This document shows, one piece after another, positions 17,474-25,900 of a stretch of DNA of 64,000 nt. This DNA is from Synechococcus sp. BIOS-U3-1 (GTDB taxonomy: Bacteria > Cyanobacteriota > Cyanobacteriia > PCC-6307 > Cyanobiaceae): positions 1,178,001-1,242,000 of the forward strand of contig NZ_CP047936.1 of the NCBI RefSeq assembly GCF_014279975.1, given 5' to 3'. Within the stretch, counting starts at the first letter, position 1, and each line of letters opens with the position of its first letter. Made by a program: the position numbers and the translations under genes. Below the pieces are notes generated by a model that searched no databases, was not told the origin of the DNA, and saw nothing but the letters and a program-made list of their open reading frames with translations.

Positions 17474-18684
17474 CGCTGGGCGACCGGCTGAATACGGATG
17501 GCGATCGGCTTGATCAGACGGAAGTCGACCATGTCGCCAACGCTCAAACCAGCAAACACCTCATCTTCGAGCTCAGGGCGGATGTCGAGCTTGTGAATTT
17601 TGCCGAGCGGACCTCTCAAGGTCACCATGTGGTCGGTTCGTGAAAGGCGCACCACCTCGGCTGTTCCGCTGGCCATCGCCACCCGAGCACCTGCAGGCAC
17701 CGGTCCGAAATCACGTCCAAGCCTGCGGTCTTCTCGCAGCAGAGAGAGTTGAGTCTGCTGGGAGCTGCGCAGATCCACCACCAGTCCCTGCAACATTTCA
17801 ATGTTCACCTGATCTCCGACCTTGAGGCCCGCTGCGGTCGGATCAATCGCTGAGGTGATGAGCATGCTGTGACCTCGAGCACCCTTCACGTTGAGTAGTT
17901 TCTGTCCAGGGACCAGCCGCTCAATGGTGGCGTTGAGTTGTACGAGCTCGAAGGCCTCCAGTAGCTCGCTTTTCAGATTGACCTCTTGGTCAGCCAGGGG
18001 GCTGATCAGTAGAGGCTCTCCACTGCCTCGGTAGCTCTTGAGCGCGTTGCCTGTTGAGGAGCGGGGCAATTTGCGCACATTTACTGCCAGAGGCTGGATC
18101 AGTCGGAAATCAACGGTGTCGCCAACCTTGATGCGATCAAAGGGGCTGGCTCCATCGCTGATCACGACATCCAAGTTATTGATCCCACCGAGGGGCCCCA
18201 GAAGATCGATGCTGTTGTCTTGCCGGTCAATGCTGATGACTTGGGCTGTTCCAGAGGCCAGCGCTAGACGCATACCCTTCTTGAGCTTGCCCATGTCCGC
18301 GGGGAGAATGATGTCTTCGCGGTTGAAACTCAGCTCCTTGTTGGTACTGGCTTCCAGCTCAACAACAAGGCCGTCGAGAATGGAGAGTGAGACCTCGTCG
18401 CCTTGTTTCAGGCCAAGGGGCTCGAGATCAATGCCCACGGTGAGGATCTCTTTGTGACCATGAGGATCGATCACCTCGATCACTTTCTCGGCAGGCAGTG
18501 AGGTGGTCACGGTGGCTTTCATCTCCGTGACCTCGAAAGCCTCCAGTTGTTCCAGAGGAAACCCTGCCTCAGCTCTCTGAGCAATTCCGCAAGAAACACC
18601 GAGAACGGCAGCGGCAATCCACCTGGCGGGATGTCTTCTGAGTGCGGATTGGAGCGCCTGGAAGTGAGTCACAGGTCTGAGCAA
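17470..18684 (-). CDS. Exported protein with two homologous beta-rich halves
   Basis: A 404-residue exported protein; a signal-like hydrophobic segment lies at about residues 22-40. The rest is two copies of one unit of about 150 residues. Copy 1 (about 46-205) includes LEAFEVTEMKATV, LALASGTAQVISIDRQDNS, LLGPLGGINNLDV and VGDTVDFRLIQPLAV. Copy 2 (about 240-400) includes LEAFELVQLNATI, VAMASGTAEVVRLSRTDHM, LRGPLGKIHKLDI and VGDMVDFRLIKPIAI. I know of no function. It is divergent from the L,D-transpeptidase gene, which hints at an envelope role. Confidence 0.7.
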   Translation of the reverse strand: MLRPVTHFQALQSALRRHPARWIAAAVLGVSCGIAQRAEAGFPLEQLEAFEVTEMKATVTTSLPAEKVIEVIDPHGHKEILTVGIDLEPLGLKQGDEVSLSILDGLVVELEASTNKELSFNREDIILPADMGKLKKGMRLALASGTAQVISIDRQDNSIDLLGPLGGINNLDVVISDGASPFDRIKVGDTVDFRLIQPLAVNVRKLPRSSTGNALKSYRGSGEPLLISPLADQEVNLKSELLEAFELVQLNATIERLVPGQKLLNVKGARGHSMLITSAIDPTAAGLKVGDQVNIEMLQGLVVDLRSSQQTQLSLLREDRRLGRDFGPVPAGARVAMASGTAEVVRLSRTDHMVTLRGPLGKIHKLDIRPELEDEVFAGLSVGDMVDFRLIKPIAIRIQPVAQR

Positions 18685-18752
18685 CAGTTGAGAGACGGTA
18701 GCCGGATCCGTTCTTGGGTCAAAATGTCGCGGAAAGTGAGTCCCGAGGCATC

Positions 18753-19223
18753 GTGTTTCGATTGAGGCAAATTGCTGTATCCGCAGGGTTGGCTTTGCTG
18801 ACCCTCGGTTTGATCCAGGTGCCCGCGCGGGCTGAGAAAGCGATTCAAATTAGCCTCAAGGACCGTTATCTCACGTTGTTTGACAACGGCAAGGTGGTGG
18901 AGCGTTTCCCTGTTGCGATCGGCGCTCCTGAATCTCCGACTCCCGCAGGTAGCTACGCCATCACTCGTATGGAGGAGGCGCCTGTGTATCACAAGGGAGG
19001 AAAGGTGATTGCACCGGGTCCAAAAAATCCAGTTGGTGTTCGCTATATGGCCTATTTCCAGATCGGATCAGGTGAATATGCGATTCATGGAACTGCCTGG
19101 CCCAATTGGGTGAAGCTGCGTTCGGCAGTCAGCCTTGGATGCATTCGCATGTTGAACAAGGATGTCGTCACACTGTTTCAACAGGTGGATGTAGGGACTC
19201 CTGTAATCGTGACCACAAACTAA
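18753..19223 (+). CDS. L,D-transpeptidase (YkuD domain)
   Basis: Periplasmic transpeptidase that forms 3-3 cross-links in peptidoglycan or attaches proteins to it. The GTG at 18753 gives a basic N-terminus and a signal peptide to about residue 27 (VPARA). The YkuD domain fills the rest: ISLKDRYLTLFDNGK, FPVAIGAPESPTPAG, the His motif EYAIHGTAWP and the catalytic SLGCIRM with the nucleophile Cys. 156 residues, a minimal one-domain form. Divergent from the duplicated exported protein gene. Confidence 0.92.
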   Translation: MFRLRQIAVSAGLALLTLGLIQVPARAEKAIQISLKDRYLTLFDNGKVVERFPVAIGAPESPTPAGSYAITRMEEAPVYHKGGKVIAPGPKNPVGVRYMAYFQIGSGEYAIHGTAWPNWVKLRSAVSLGCIRMLNKDVVTLFQQVDVGTPVIVTTN

Positions 19224-19258
19224 TTCCAGTCCCCTTCGCTCTGATTCGCTGCCGCTCA

Positions 19259-19543
19259 ATGATGTTCGTACGCATTGCTCGTTCCGTGCTCTTTGGCTCG
19301 GTGCTCACGCTGATCGCCAGCTCGGTTTCAGCCTCTCCTCAAAAGGAGATGCCTGAACAGACCTTCCTCGATCAGGTCGAAGCGCCGGACCACGTACTGG
19401 TGACCGCCCGCGGTTTCGAAGCAGTTAATGCAGAAGCTCGGCGCCAGGGCCTTCGCTTTCCTGCTGTTGGCTATTGGTCTCCAGAAAACATCTGCTTCAA
19501 GACACCCGCGAGAGGTGATTGCAACGGCCTATTCCGTCGCTAA
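19259..19543 (+). CDS. Small exported protein, uncharacterised
   Basis: A 94-residue protein starting MMFVRIARSVLFGSV. A signal peptide (to about residue 23, VSAS) precedes a short mature part with two cysteines (ICF and GDC), which could form a disulphide in the periplasm. The ATG at 19259, 36 nt after the transpeptidase stop, is preferred over the longer frame that overlaps that gene. It may be co-transcribed with the L,D-transpeptidase. No domain recognised. Confidence 0.6.
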   Translation: MMFVRIARSVLFGSVLTLIASSVSASPQKEMPEQTFLDQVEAPDHVLVTARGFEAVNAEARRQGLRFPAVGYWSPENICFKTPARGDCNGLFRR

Positions 19544-19854
19544 ACCACTGTTCATTGTTCTCAGAATTGAAGGGATCTTTTCCCTAAACCCTTCAGCTCC
19601 CATCGCTGCTTTGTCTTCTGCAACTAGTTTGTGGAGAACAACGAATTCAATTTGTGCGTAATGTTCGACGCAGGGTTAAAAATCTTGATTTGAATTTAAG
19701 TGTGTAGCTGCTTGAAGTCTTGGGATGATGTTCAACAAGCAGATTTCTATGTTCTACTTAACACTATGTTGATCCAGCATGATTACTAATAGGGCCTTGA
19801 GGTTGAAGAAGGTTTTGTGCTGCAATCGATCAGGGTTGTGGCGCGGAGCTGATC
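19544..19854. other. Intergenic stretch, no gene seen
   Basis: About 310 nt between convergent genes. It is AT-rich with no convincing reading frame. No strong terminator hairpin was seen. Confidence 0.4.
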
Positions 19855-21357
19855 TCAGGGCGCTGGGGGTGGCAGCAATGGTGGCGGTGGTGCTCCGATG
19901 AGGGCATCTGTCTGAGACAGGCTTGGCTTCTGATCTTCAATAGGGTCTGAACCTTCTATGGATCCAGCGATTGGCTCTGATGGGTCGTAGGTCTGGGATG
20001 GAAGCAGTGGGGAGCCTCGCTTAGGCGACGGTTCCGGCGTCAGAAGAACGGGTGGCGGGAGGTCTGGGGGAAGATCGCGTTCATAAGAAGGAAACGCTGA
20101 TTCCGGTTCAACAGCATCCAATTCATCGTTCGGCCGCGGCTGTTCAAGCAGCACGAGGGGGTCAGCGGTGATAGGCGGTTCTGGTAACGGCGAACGTTCA
20201 GGCCGACCCAATTGTTCGTCCTGAGAGAAGCCAGGCTTCAGAGGTTGACGTTTCGGTTGCCAGATCAATCGAGCAACGGGCTCCACTCCTTGTTCCATGA
20301 CGCGATTCAGCCCTGCAAGGGCCTTGTCCATCAGTCGATGACCAGCAGCTTCGGCACAGTCCAGAGGACCCTGGCACTCCACCTTTGAACGCAGGCTTTC
20401 GCTGAGGTTTCCCACCAACCCGCCTTGCAGATGGAAGCGGCGTTCACTCAACCGCAGCAAGTAGGGCACGTGCACAAAACTGGTCGCGCCACCACTGATC
20501 CAGTTGGCATCTTCTTCTGTGAACCCTTTCACTCCAGGGATGATCAGGCGACTCTTGGAGGCGTGATCTGGCATATATGCGGCCACCAGTCCTCGGCGGC
20601 GGGCCAGCTCCCTGGTCTGCTCCAGGGTGAGACCGTCCCTGCTCATCAGCATCTCTAGCCGGCCATCGCTGCGTAGTCCGTAGACCATCCGGATCCTCGG
20701 CAGGTAGTAGCGAATGCGCTGGCCCATGCTGATGCTGTAAGCACCCTTGTAGCTGTAGGGGGGTGCGTTCAGATCGTTGTAAACACTGTGTAAACCACCC
20801 ACGAACATGTCGTAGATCTCGGCACGTTCAGAAGTGAGTTCTCCGTAGCCAAAGTCCACTCCTCCATCTCGCTTGATGCCAACGAACGCTCGCTGTCGCG
20901 ATGCTGTTCGATTCCTGCCCTGCCAGACCTTCTGTCCGAATTTCAGATCCCCGAGCGGAACGGTGATCTCCTGTCCACCGTTGTCGATGTGCCGTTCGTA
21001 CATCGGACCTGATACGTAGGCCAGAGCCGCGGAATCCTCATAGGCATCCTGTTCACGATCCCAGCCCTCGAGTAGTCCCAACCGCACCTTTCGTGGATCG
21101 AAATCGAGTGCGTAGACCTCATCATCCGACTGATAGCGGAAGGCTCCAAGAGCAGCACCACTGGCTTCGTCTTCCAGTGTTGCGATGGCATCAGGCCGCG
21201 GAGTTCCGGGGGCCAGTGCGACAAGGGTTGCAAAGACTCCAAGGGGCACACCCAGGATCAACCAGCGTTTACGCAGTCTTTTCTGGCGTGGACGCCTACG
21301 CCGAACCGGTTTCTGGCGTGGCTTCGCTGCAGTGGTGGAACGGGTCCGGGTCACCAT
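19855..21357 (-). CDS. Conserved cyanobacterial membrane-anchored protein, Pro-rich C-terminus
   Basis: A 500-residue protein. The start ATG at 21357 lies inside the 3' end of pdeM (7-nt overlap). Residues 1-30 are extremely basic, followed by one membrane helix (about 31-48, WLILGVPLGVFATLVALAPG). The large middle domain (about 55-380) includes AFVGIKRDGGVDFGYGELTSERAEIYDMF and LMSRDGLTLEQTRELARRRGL, faintly like the phosphodiester glycosidase/NAGPA fold. The last 120 residues are Pro-rich and low complexity, ending in a run of prolines, likely a wall-spanning or disordered tail. Function unknown. Confidence 0.7.
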   Translation of the reverse strand: MVTRTRSTTAAKPRQKPVRRRRPRQKRLRKRWLILGVPLGVFATLVALAPGTPRPDAIATLEDEASGAALGAFRYQSDDEVYALDFDPRKVRLGLLEGWDREQDAYEDSAALAYVSGPMYERHIDNGGQEITVPLGDLKFGQKVWQGRNRTASRQRAFVGIKRDGGVDFGYGELTSERAEIYDMFVGGLHSVYNDLNAPPYSYKGAYSISMGQRIRYYLPRIRMVYGLRSDGRLEMLMSRDGLTLEQTRELARRRGLVAAYMPDHASKSRLIIPGVKGFTEEDANWISGGATSFVHVPYLLRLSERRFHLQGGLVGNLSESLRSKVECQGPLDCAEAAGHRLMDKALAGLNRVMEQGVEPVARLIWQPKRQPLKPGFSQDEQLGRPERSPLPEPPITADPLVLLEQPRPNDELDAVEPESAFPSYERDLPPDLPPPVLLTPEPSPKRGSPLLPSQTYDPSEPIAGSIEGSDPIEDQKPSLSQTDALIGAPPPPLLPPPAP

Positions 21358-22190
21358 TTCACCTTGGACCCTCTGGATGACTGTGCGGGGTCGAACCAAG
21401 GAACGATGGTGCCCTCGGCAACCAACCATTTGCGGTAACGGTGACGGCAGTCATGCCCTCCCGTCAACTCTCCGAATGCAGGAATCAGTATTCGCTGTTC
21501 CATGCTGTCGTAGGCAAAGCAGGGAAGTCTGAGTCGATCCGATCCCTGACGCAGGGTGGTTGTGGGGTGAATATGCCCGCAGAGATTTAGGCCTTCACGC
21601 CCATCCATGGGCTGTTCTGGTTCATGGCTGAGCCAGAGGTTTCCCAGTCTGAAGGCGGGATGCTGGGGAAAAGCACTCGGCTGTAGGTGGCGGTCATGGT
21701 TGCCACCAATCAGAAGCACCTCAGCGTTTAAGCGGATGTGCAGGTCTCTGAGATCAGCCTGCAGGCGCTGCGTCAGCCCAAGTGGGCCGTGGATCAAATC
21801 TCCAAGGATGATCACGCGTTTTGGCTTCCACTTCAGACAGAGATTCCTTAGTCGCTGCAATGTGCCTCTGTCGTCATCACTGGGAAGCGGGATTCCGCAG
21901 GCCTGGAAAACCTCTGCCTTGCCAAGGTGCAGATCAGCGACAAAAAGGTCCTGGCTGGATGGTCGCCAGATGGCTTTCTGAGCCAGCAAAACCAGCTCTT
22001 CGTCTCGCCATTGCCAGCGACATTGTGCGACGTCTTTCTCTGCAAGGGCTGTTGGCTCACCTTCAGCCTGATTGCTGCTGCTTTTGGCGTTGATGGCAGT
22101 CAACAGTGGGGTGACCAGCTGAGATTTGCACCATTTTGCTTCCAAACCACGAAAGTGTTTCAAAAGCGTGTTCTGCCCTTCATCGGGCAT
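21351..22190 (-). CDS. pdeM: Ligase-associated metallophosphoesterase PdeM
   Basis: Calcineurin-like phosphoesterase of the group that accompanies bacterial lhr/ATP-dependent ligase/exonuclease sets. All metal motifs are present: LFVADLHLGKAE, VIILGDLIHGP, LIGGNHDRH and LNLCGHIHPT. These give a dinuclear metal centre, with expected DNA endonuclease or phosphodiesterase activity. Start ATG at 22190 gives 279 residues. The catalytic region alone is about 210, so a later start is possible. Its three partners lie about 22 kb away in this window. Divergent from the ion-channel gene. Confidence 0.85.
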   Translation of the reverse strand: MPDEGQNTLLKHFRGLEAKWCKSQLVTPLLTAINAKSSSNQAEGEPTALAEKDVAQCRWQWRDEELVLLAQKAIWRPSSQDLFVADLHLGKAEVFQACGIPLPSDDDRGTLQRLRNLCLKWKPKRVIILGDLIHGPLGLTQRLQADLRDLHIRLNAEVLLIGGNHDRHLQPSAFPQHPAFRLGNLWLSHEPEQPMDGREGLNLCGHIHPTTTLRQGSDRLRLPCFAYDSMEQRILIPAFGELTGGHDCRHRYRKWLVAEGTIVPWFDPAQSSRGSKVKW

Positions 22191-22253
22191 CTGGGAATAG
22201 CCTCTCGGCGTCTGAGGTGGCAACCTCAGAATGATCGAGTCAGTTGACTTCTG

Positions 22254-22337
22254 ATGACCCTCGCTTTGTTGCTTGCCCTACTGGGCTCACTTGTCGCCAT
22301 GGGCGTGATCGTGAAGCGCCTGGAGAACAACGGGTGA
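22254..22337 (+). CDS. Possible 27-residue membrane leader/miniprotein upstream of ion channel
   Basis: ATG at 22254 opens a 27-codon frame of one hydrophobic helix (MTLALLLALLGSLVAMGVIV) plus a short basic/acidic tail ending in Gly. Its TGA overlaps the GTG start of the ion-channel gene (GTGA, 4 nt), the classic coupling arrangement. It may be a small subunit, a coupling leader, or a chance frame. No good Shine-Dalgarno sequence is seen before it. Confidence 0.45.
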   Translation: MTLALLLALLGSLVAMGVIVKRLENNG

Positions 22338-23419
22338 AGCGCATGATCGGAGTTCCCAGGATCTCTTTGCTGCTCGCCGGTTTGATCAGCATCGTTGTTC
22401 CAGGTGTGGCAGTTGCGGAGCCTCTTCGCGTTGGGGTCAGTGGTGCTCCCCCTTTCGTGATGCCGAAGGGTGAACCGGTTCAGGGCATCAGTCTTCAGAT
22501 CTGGGATGAGGTGGCGAGCCGGCTGAACGAACGCTACGAAGTCATCTATCAGCCGAATACGGAGGCCAACCTGACCGCGGTGGAAAACGGTGATCTGGAT
22601 CTCGCTGTTGGTCCGATCAGCATCACCCCCGACCGACTGGCGAACCCGAAAATTGATTTCACCCAGCCTTACTTTCATGGCAGGGAAGGGTTGATGATTC
22701 CTGTGAGGGCTCCTGGACTTTGGGCCAGGTTCAAACCCTTCTTCGGCTGGGCGGCTCTGTCATCGCTTGGTGGCTTGATGATCCTTTTGTTCTTTGTTGG
22801 CAATCTCATGTGGCTGGCTGAGCGCCGCCGCAACGCCGAGCACTTCCCCCGTCAGTACCTGCATGGAGTCGGTAATGGGATGTGGTTTGCCCTGGTGACT
22901 CTCACAACGGTCGGCTATGGAGATCGATCTCCTGCGACCAGAACCGGACGCACCATTGCAGGCGTCTGGATGCTGATGTCGCTGCTGGCGTTGTCTTCGA
23001 TTACGGCAGGTTTGGCGTCAGCATTCACGGTGTCGTTGTCGAGGTTGGAACCCTCTGCCATCCAGGACCGCAACGATCTGCGCGGGAAGACTGTTTCGGT
23101 GGTGGCTGGAACGACCAGTGGTACCTGGGCAAAAATTTACGGCGCTAGGGCCCGTGCATCCGCAAGCCTTGAGCAGGCTATCGATTTGTTGAAAAAGGGT
23201 GAGGTTGATGCCGTGCTGTTTGATGAGGCTCCTCTTCGTTATTACCTTCAGCAAAAACCTGGAGTGCCATTCAAGATGGCGCCCTTCGCGTTGGCGAGTC
23301 AGACCTACGGATTCGTCATCCCGATGAATAGTTCCTTGCGTACGCCAATCGATGTCGAACTTTTGGAGATGCAGCGAACTGGAGAAGTCAAGTTGATCAC
23401 TGATGTGCTGCTGCGTTGA
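22334..23419 (+). CDS. GluR0-like ligand-gated potassium channel / ionotropic receptor
   Basis: A 361-residue (from GTG 22334) prokaryotic ionotropic glutamate receptor homologue. Domain order is: signal peptide to about residue 28; ligand-binding lobe S1 (about 30-125, ending in IDFTQPYFHGREGLMIPV); helix M1 (about 137-160); pore loop with the potassium filter TTVGYGD at 191-197; helix M2 (about 206-232); ligand-binding lobe S2 (about 244-361). This is the architecture of Synechocystis GluR0: an extracellular amino-acid sensor fused to a K+-type pore. Ligand is unknown. An alternative start is ATG at 22343. Confidence 0.9.
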   Translation: MKRMIGVPRISLLLAGLISIVVPGVAVAEPLRVGVSGAPPFVMPKGEPVQGISLQIWDEVASRLNERYEVIYQPNTEANLTAVENGDLDLAVGPISITPDRLANPKIDFTQPYFHGREGLMIPVRAPGLWARFKPFFGWAALSSLGGLMILLFFVGNLMWLAERRRNAEHFPRQYLHGVGNGMWFALVTLTTVGYGDRSPATRTGRTIAGVWMLMSLLALSSITAGLASAFTVSLSRLEPSAIQDRNDLRGKTVSVVAGTTSGTWAKIYGARARASASLEQAIDLLKKGEVDAVLFDEAPLRYYLQQKPGVPFKMAPFALASQTYGFVIPMNSSLRTPIDVELLEMQRTGEVKLITDVLLR

Positions 23420-23445
23420 TGGAAACGACCTATGCACCGATGGTT

Positions 23446-23682
23446 TCAGTTGAGTGTGCTGTGCCGGCGTAATCCGTCTTCGATCAGAAAGTTGGCAAGG
23501 CTGCTGCAACTGCGACCCTCGGCAAGTGCTTGTTGCTTGAGGCGGCTCATGACTCCGCCGGCAAGAGTGACATTGAGCCGTTCCGAGTCCGCAGCCTCGG
23601 CCACCTGGGCCGCCGTGACATCGCTTGGTTCGTTTTGCAGTTGTTCCTGCAACTCTTCCAGCAGGCTTTCAAGAAATGACAC
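23446..23682 (-). CDS. Small ribbon-helix-helix-like protein
   Basis: A 78-residue protein from a GTG start. The N-terminal third is a Glu/Gln-rich helix (LESLLEELQEQLQ). The C-terminal part (RLNVTLAGGVMSRLKQQALAEGRSCSSLANFLIEDGLRRH) has the strand-helix-helix layout of CopG/MetJ DNA-binding proteins. Whether it binds DNA is inferred from layout only. No toxin-like partner is adjacent, so it is not an obvious antitoxin. Convergent with the ion-channel gene, divergent from the DUF296-glutaredoxin gene. Confidence 0.6.
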   Translation of the reverse strand: MSFLESLLEELQEQLQNEPSDVTAAQVAEAADSERLNVTLAGGVMSRLKQQALAEGRSCSSLANFLIEDGLRRHSTLN

Positions 23683-23769
23683 TGTTGCGTGTTATTTGCG
23701 TTACTGAATCGTACCGTTTAGGTGCTCAGCGGCGTGGCGTAACCTGACGCGGATTCTTGAGCTGCCTGG

Positions 23770-24381
23770 ATGGAGACCCTGCCTCTTGAGCTGAAACCTG
23801 GCCAGGACCTCCATTTGGCTCTGACAGATCTGGCAGTTCAGCAACAGCTCAGTGGATTTGTTCTCGGGGTGGTCGGCAATCTTTCTCAGGCCACTTTTAG
23901 CTGTCCTGGTCAGCAGCAACCAACTCGGATGAGCGGCGTGCTCGAGGTCATCACGCTGAATGGAACCTTCTCTCCCACTGGTGTTCATCTTCACCTCAGC
24001 CTTTCAGACGGTGCCTGTCAGGTGTGGGGAGGACATCTTGAACCCGGCACCGTTGTTCTCAAGGGTGCACAGCTGCTTTTAGGTCTCAGCGGTCTGCCAA
24101 CTGAGCAGACTGGCCAATCCCAAGAGCGCGTGGAGCTGGCGGTGCTGCCAGGTTGTCCATGGAGTCTCCGTGCCCGTCAGCTGTTGGAGAGGTTGTCGAT
24201 TCCCCATCGCCTGGAAACGATCGAAACTGACGATCGTTATGAAGCATTCCGACAACGCAGCGGTATGAACACCTTCCCGCAAGTCTTTATTGATGGTGAG
24301 GTGATTGGGGGCTATGACGACCTCGCTGAACTCTCATTGCAGTCCTCGTTCAGAGCGTTAGCGAGCACCAAGGGGGTCTAG
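23770..24381 (+). CDS. DUF296 (PPC) domain fused to a glutaredoxin domain
   Basis: A 203-residue two-domain protein. Residues 1-107 form a PPC/DUF296 domain (FVLGVVGNLSQATF, LNGTFSPTGVHLHLSLSD, WGGHLEPGTVV), the trimeric fold found in AT-hook proteins and bacterial stand-alone forms. Residues about 120-203 form a glutaredoxin with a CPWS active site at C129, NTFPQVFIDGEVIGGYDDL supplying the cis-Pro and glutathione-binding GGYDD. The single Cys marks a monothiol-type site, often linked to Fe-S clusters. I see no frameshift: the fusion is in one continuous frame. Role unknown. Confidence 0.85.
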   Translation: METLPLELKPGQDLHLALTDLAVQQQLSGFVLGVVGNLSQATFSCPGQQQPTRMSGVLEVITLNGTFSPTGVHLHLSLSDGACQVWGGHLEPGTVVLKGAQLLLGLSGLPTEQTGQSQERVELAVLPGCPWSLRARQLLERLSIPHRLETIETDDRYEAFRQRSGMNTFPQVFIDGEVIGGYDDLAELSLQSSFRALASTKGV

Positions 24382-24653
24382 CAATCACAGCTTTAGGCCC
24401 AGCGCAAGTTGTTTGCTCTGCAAGGTCCGCCAGAACAACTTGATCCACTCGGATTTGAGACGTTAGTTATGGCGATTGGCAGGATAATTAATTGAATGAA
24501 GTTTGCATCAAGAGTCATCATTGAAAGATGAATTCTTGCTGATACCAGGGTCCCAAGCTGCAGTTTTTTAAAAATCTATCTAGACCTTTTGGCGACTTTT
24601 GTTGAAGTTCTTGTTGTGGTATTAAAACTCTTTATCCCATCGTCGGGACAAGC
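24382..24653. other. Intergenic stretch with a possible gene fragment
   Basis: On the minus strand, 24385-24462 reads as 25 protein-like codons (RLKSEWIKLFWRTLQ...) ending in a stop and directly preceded by an in-frame stop, with no ATG. It may be the tail of a broken small gene or a TTG-started microprotein. The rest shows nothing I can name. Confidence 0.25.
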
Positions 24654-24863
24654 TCAGCGCGAACCAGGCAATTCTGGGAGCTCGATGCAGAGCTGCTCAA
24701 TCTCATTTTGCAGTGCCGATATCCGGTCCATGGGTGTCAGCTCGCTGCGGCCAGGGGGCCAGAGCTGATCGCTATCCAGATCGGAGGCCAAGGCCTCTTC
24801 CTCCATGGTCTCAATCAGTTCGGCGAGCTGGGCACGTGCTTCGAGCCATTTGGTGATGCTCAA
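24654..24863 (-). CDS. Small helical protein, uncharacterised
   Basis: A 69-residue acidic protein from a TTG start. It is predicted to be two helices: residues 5-28 (WLEARAQLAELIETMEEEAL) and 45-63 (MDRISALQNEIEQLCIELPEL), separated by a Pro/Gly linker. No named domain recognised. The codon pattern and clean composition support it being a real gene; isolated in a sparse area. Confidence 0.55.
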   Translation of the reverse strand: MSITKWLEARAQLAELIETMEEEALASDLDSDQLWPPGRSELTPMDRISALQNEIEQLCIELPELPGSR

Positions 24864-25451
24864 GATGTTTAGGAGCCTGAGGCGTTCAATCGATTTGAAA
24901 CGTAGCCAGCCTTCTGCCGCTGGTCAGGTTGAAAGCAAACTGATGGAATAGTTCAGTTTCGGCTGGTACCCGCTGTTGTTTGTTGCTGGCTTCCCTCGTT
25001 TGCATTGGATGATAGAAATTCGTGTTAAGGCAATCCATCTTCATGCCATTGCACTGATGTTCGTATCGCGCTTGGCTTTTGCGTCCCTTGAGACATTCAG
25101 CTGAACGGGGAGTAAAGGATGATCAATGCTGTTAGAAGTGCAAGGAAGGAGCCAAAAATGCCAAAAACAGCATGCTTAAATGTTAATTATTTGCTGCTCT
25201 TATAGCAAATACGTTTTGAATGCCATCTCAATAATGTTGTCTACGCAGGTATCCATGACTGCATTCTTGTTGATTACTTGAACGCATCTCTGCATCAGTT
25301 GTGTGCTGATGGCCAGCTGCATCTTGGCGGGAACTTTGGGTCTTCGTCTCGTACGTCTGGTCTTTCATGGTTGATGTGCCAACCAGCTCAAGCCACTGCT
25401 ATGACGCATTGGTGTTCAGCTCCGTGGCGAAGGAGCACTTGAGAACCTGCA
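24864..25451. other. Gene-poor stretch
   Basis: About 590 nt with only short frames of doubtful quality: a 31-codon plus-strand frame at about 25,009, and a longer TTG-started frame of about 55 codons ending near 25,442 whose composition is not protein-like. No tRNA, riboswitch or clear hairpin recognised. Confidence 0.35.
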
Positions 25452-25664
25452 GTGTCTGATCGTTTCCAATCGAATCTTTGGGCCGAAAAGCCCTGGTGGT
25501 GTCAGCCCTGGACGATCATTCTTACCGGAGTTTTCGCTATCTCCGGTAGTTGGTTCGTGCTGCATCGCCTCTGGATCACCATCCCCGCAGCAATGGTCGT
25601 TTTGGTTTGGTGGATGCTGTTTCTGGTGATCGCTCCCGCCGCCTACAGGAATCAGCCGCGTTGA
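25452..25664 (+). CDS. Small two-helix membrane protein, DUF6737-like
   Basis: A 70-residue protein from a GTG start. A hydrophilic N-terminus containing the motif LWAEKPWWCQPWTI is followed by two transmembrane helices (about 21-38 and 42-62, the second with WWMLFLVIAPAAY). The pattern matches the small cyanobacterial/plastid DUF6737 family, as far as I remember it. Function unknown, presumably thylakoid or plasma membrane. Its 3' end overlaps the convergent small gene by 13 nt. Confidence 0.65.
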   Translation: MSDRFQSNLWAEKPWWCQPWTIILTGVFAISGSWFVLHRLWITIPAAMVVLVWWMLFLVIAPAAYRNQPR

Positions 25665-25900
25665 GCGTTCCTAAAACGCTGTTTCTCTTCCAATAGTTCT
25701 GTTTCGAGCTGTTCGATCAGATTGGTGACTAGGGCCTGAAATTCTGGCTGGCAACCTCGAAAGGCCGCCTTGTGCCGGATCGGTTCGTTGCGCATGCGCA
25801 GATCGGTCAGCATCAACTGAAGGGCGTCGATTCTGGCGTTGCTGTTCAAAGCTTCAGCCTGCAGGCGAGGCGAGGTTATGACATCACCTCCCCCATCCAC
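25652..25900 (-). CDS. Small protein, last gene of the ABC-ZIP-porin operon
   Basis: An 82-residue protein, mostly helical and charged (ARIDALQLMLTDLRMRNEPI, FQALVTNLIEQLETELLEEKQRF). No domain recognised. The GTG start at 25900 shares its G with the porin stop codon (TAGTG), so it is read by the same ribosomes. It is therefore the fourth member of the transport operon, with unknown role. Confidence 0.6.
   Translation of the reverse strand: MDGGGDVITSPRLQAEALNSNARIDALQLMLTDLRMRNEPIRHKAAFRGCQPEFQALVTNLIEQLETELLEEKQRFRNAQRG

Noticed and set aside
23446-23682. Antitoxin of a toxin-antitoxin pair
   Set aside because: The ribbon-helix-helix-like protein has no adjacent small toxin-like gene on its strand.
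25090-25200. Minus-strand hydrophobic frame resembling a membrane helix
   Set aside because: It has no usable start codon after its upstream stop, so translation is unlikely.
25280-25441. TTG-started frame of about 55 codons
   Set aside because: Composition (many Ser, Trp, Cys, His) is not like neighbouring genes and there is no ribosome site; probably chance.
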